Source: Stercorarius parasiticus (lineage: Eukaryota > Chordata > Aves > Charadriiformes > Stercorariidae). Taken from it: a stretch of DNA of 64,000 nucleotides. Location of the stretch: contig VWZL01000445.1 in assembly GCA_013396915.1 (NCBI GenBank), positions 504,191-568,190 of the forward strand. The letters are read 5' to 3'. Below are positions 61,101 to 64,000 of this stretch, piece after piece (within the stretch, counting starts at the first letter, position 1; every line of letters begins with the position of its first letter). The position numbers were made by a program, and so were the translations under genes. The notes below the pieces were generated by a model. It saw nothing but the letters and a program-made list of their open reading frames with translations, was not told where the DNA came from and did no database searches.

Positions 61101-63915
61101 AGCTCACACAGCGTCCCAAGACGAGACGAGCCTCAGGGGCACTTCTGCTGAACTTCTGAAGAGATGGACCTTCAGAGATGCTGGAGCTCATGTGATCACC
61201 ACCACGGCAAGGCCAACGCTCGTAACTTGAGGGAGCTCTGCATTTGGGTGGGAAACCGATACTTACCAGTGTGCCAGTGGCAGAGTAAAGTGAAGGCACT
61301 TCCCCACATTTTTTCAAGACTTCAGAAAACTGTTGTTTGGGCTGATGTTGACATCTTGGGCAGCAGATCGGAGTAAATCTCATTTTTTCCTCTCGTAGGC
61401 TGTTCACCTCATCCATTCTCCAGTGAGGACAATGCTGGCAGCCACGCACCGAGCCCGAGAACGATTACATGCATCCAAATAGCATACCTCTGACAACACA
61501 GATGATGCAGTGCTTTACAAAGAACAAAATTATTTGGGAGAGACCGTGGCCAATTTGAGCACTCATATTAGAAGTAACATGCTTATGTGGAGAGGTCAAG
61601 ACAAAGAGAGCACACTCAGCTCCAGTTCGTTATTAACACACCGCTACTTCAACCAGTCCCACCCTCAGCTTACTGAAGGATATTTTCCATATGGTCTCAT
61701 TTTTTAAATACAACAACTAAACTCTAGATGGATGCCACTAGATCAATGCAACTTTTACCAGTGGTATTCCTTATGATTATGATTCTTATTCACTTATTCC
61801 TTGTGTCCTCATAGAGCTCACATGTCCTCCTAGGCAGGAGAATCTCTGAATTTCAGGCGTTGACAAATACCATGTTGAAATTCCAGCCCCAGCTGAGACT
61901 GTGGCAAAACTCCCACCAGCTTCAATGGAGCTAGGATTTCATCCTCTGGCAGTACACGGAGCAAGCAAGACAATCTTGTTCTCCGGCAGTTATTTTGCAA
62001 GTCCCCCCTCTTCCAGTAACCCCTGGCTCCAATATTTCTTCCCTCACACGCTGATAGGGGCCAAGCTCCTTAACTGGCATCAACCACAGTGGAAACCGAC
62101 ACCAGCAGACTTACAGTGCTGTTAGTGCTGTACTGCTACTCAAGTAATTACTGTCTTCATAAACACTAAAACATTTTTTAAAAAAATCAAAATGAGTTTG
62201 AACAAAGCAACCACCAGCTAAGCGGCAGAAGGTACGATGGTTCACAGTTGTGTTTACTTCTGCTTGTCCCATCGTAGGTCAAAGTGCCACATGAGACGAA
62301 CAGTGTCACTTTTCACCGCTGTACCCACAACGCGATGCCCGCAGCCCGACACCACGGGCTGAGCTGACAGAAGCTCAGCCGCGTCCTAGCAGAGCCTGTT
62401 GCCAGGAGAGGCGAGACGGCGTGCGGGAGCCAGCACCAGCCCCTGGACTGGTTGCAAAGTTCACACACGAGCAACACACGACAAGTTTAGGATGGACTTA
62501 ATAAATAAGCCCAATTCTACATGGGCAAAAACTGGTGAAAAACAGGGGGTGGAAAAGCCCAGATAGTTAAGGCTCGTGAAGGTGTGTAGCCTGAATTGAA
62601 ACGTGAGAGACCACAGGAGCCAAGCATGCGCCGGCGAGTGGGACAGCCTGAAGCCGTGGGGAGCAGCGATGCTCTGGATGGCAGAGCCATCCGGCGGGGG
62701 GCTTGCCCAGCCCCACCAGCTGCAGCCAGACCCCCACAAGCAAGCTCCCTCCTCCTCAGGGAGACAGTGCTTCTGGCATGCTGCCCCCTCCCCAGCCCCC
62801 CACCACAGGGTCCCACTGGGCCAGGGCCAGGCTCCAGCTGCTCAGACAGGGACAGACAAAAGCGGGGGTTTCTCTAGCAACGAGCTGGGATGAAAGCTTT
62901 CGGAGACCTCCTCCTCCTCACCCGCAGCACCGCGCGCTCCCACGGCCAGGCACAGCCAGGAGAGCAGGACCAAGCCCCACCACCGCCAGCCCGGGCTCAG
63001 GGTGCAGGCAGCACCTGTGGCTGGGCCGAGGTTGGCTGCTCGGGCAGGCTGAATTATCTGCCCAGGAAAACAGTGTCCTCAGCTCATCTTCCAAACGGGC
63101 AGCCTTGGGCAGCCATTCCTCTAACATATGTTTCACCCCACTGATTTGTGACAAGTGAGAAAATATGCTTGGCAACAAAAGCTATTATTTTCCTCACAAC
63201 TGGGATTAGAACCAATAGTGTATTGCAGATATAGCATGGCAAGGTGGACTTGGAGGAGAATCCAATTCTTCAAATATGGAACACACTAAGGCTATTTGAC
63301 TCTAATTTCTTTTATTTCCCCCTTCAGACTATTCATGTGCTGTCTTCACTGAAAGCCCAGCCCTCTGCACCACAGAATTACCTCTAATGTATTTCCTAGT
63401 GTTTTATCATCCTGTTTTTCAGTGATAGGCACCGTTTCCCTTGGGCAAGCCGTCACACACATATCTAACACACGGCTAGCCTGGATTCATTATTAAAACG
63501 CCAAGCGGGCCATGACAACAACCAAGCCCACCTGCCCCATGCCAGGCAGTGGCCAGCACAGCCCCGGCAGCAGCCAGACCACCCCGAGGGGCGACGGTGG
63601 GGAGCTGGGCTCAGCCCCCATGGACACTGCTGTGTCTGAAGGGCAGGGCAGACCCCGCCAGCCCCCCCAGCACAGCATGCCCATGGGATGTCCCCGCTCT
63701 CCAGCACAGTGCTTTTCCTCCACCCATCTCGCCCCGCACCACAGCCAGCTCCCACCGCCGGCATGGTTCAGCAGCAGCGGGAATCGAGGGACATGCTGCC
63801 AGAGGAGCATGCACCTCGCCACAGTGGATGAATCCGGGCCAGGGCTTCGGTGGGTCCCAACGGTGACAATATTCAGCTGAAACAGCCAAGGAGCTGTGAG
63901 GACCGTGGACTGCAG

Positions 63916-64000
63916 CATAGAATCATAGGATAGTTTGGGTTGGAAGGGACCTTTGAAGGCCATCTAGTCCAACCCCCTGCCATAAGCAGGGACATTTTCA
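63916..64000 (-). mobile_element. CR1 LINE 3' end, cut by the window edge
   Basis: Begins CATAGAATCATAGGATAG, the reverse complement of the CR1 3' terminal repeats, then TTGGGTTGGAAGGGACC and CATCTAGTCCAACCCCC. It is oriented like SRGAP3 and continues beyond 64000. Its sequence differs somewhat from the intron 6 copies (CTAGTCCAACCCCCTGCCAT), which suggests another CR1 subfamily. Confidence 0.93.

Larger units (their letters stand above)
53432..64000 (-). other. SRGAP3: Intron 1 (incomplete)
   Basis: At least 10.6 kb of the first coding intron, continuing past the window. It contains a CR1 ORF fragment (54343-54515), a TA/CA microsatellite (55061-55136) and the 3' end of another CR1 at the edge (63916-64000). 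GC-rich patches occur at 57540-57740, 59000-59300 and 62640-63030, with several open frames but no recognised protein. No first exon or clear promoter is seen. Confidence 0.8.

Noticed and set aside
1..64000. A previously undescribed biological system
   Set aside because: All strong coding signal is explained by SRGAP3. The rest is intron with repeats, and nothing points to a further gene cluster or novel system.

Overview
This window is a piece of a vertebrate nuclear chromosome, most probably from a bird. The evidence is a multi-exon gene with GT-AG introns and several 5'-truncated copies of chicken repeat 1 (CR1) LINEs, three of which still carry the CR1 3' end with its short ATTCTRTG-type repeats. 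Introns are short for a gene that is very large in mammals, which also fits an avian genome. The species cannot be named from the sequence.

The window lies inside one gene on the minus strand, SRGAP3 (SLIT-ROBO Rho GTPase-activating protein 3, also WRP/MEGAP). Seventeen coding exons are present between 53431 and 970, read right to left. I rebuilt each from its AG acceptor, GT donor and reading phase. They join to exactly 2160 nt (720 codons) with no stop, frameshift or phase conflict. With the usual 22-residue first exon assumed upstream, they correspond to residues 23-742 of the ~1099-residue protein: the F-BAR domain without its first residues (exons 2-7), the helical extension (exons 8-11), a proline-rich linker and the whole RhoGAP domain with its catalytic arginine R542 (exons 12-17), and the acidic linker (exon 18) that leads to the SH3 domain. 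The first coding exon lies beyond 64000. The SH3 and C-terminal exons lie beyond position 1.

Layout from left to right: 1-969 intron 18; 970-3148 exons 18-16; 3149-6644 intron 15; 6645-8442 exons 15-13; 11150-11252 exon 12; 14754-14781 exon 11, a 28-nt microexon; 17204-19947 exons 10-7; 19948-31742 intron 6, which is rich in repeats (three CR1s and old MIR-like SINEs); 31743-33095 exons 6-5; 33096-38802 intron 4; 38803-38865 exon 4; 38866-48688 intron 3, with a decayed LINE reverse transcriptase and a 49-bp duplicated sequence; 48689-48851 exon 3; 48852-53238 intron 2; 53239-53431 exon 2; 53432-64000 part of intron 1.

I found no second protein-coding gene, no RNA gene and no undescribed biological system. 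The many open frames of 60-205 codons outside the exons look like chance frames in GC-rich intron or translated repeats. The points most worth checking are the microexon beside a weak donor, the frame-neutral exons carrying the RhoGAP catalytic residues, the LINE fossil next to exon 3, the duplicated acceptor-like sequence in intron 3, inverted CR1 copies in intron 6, and a cluster of palindromic factor sites in intron 17.
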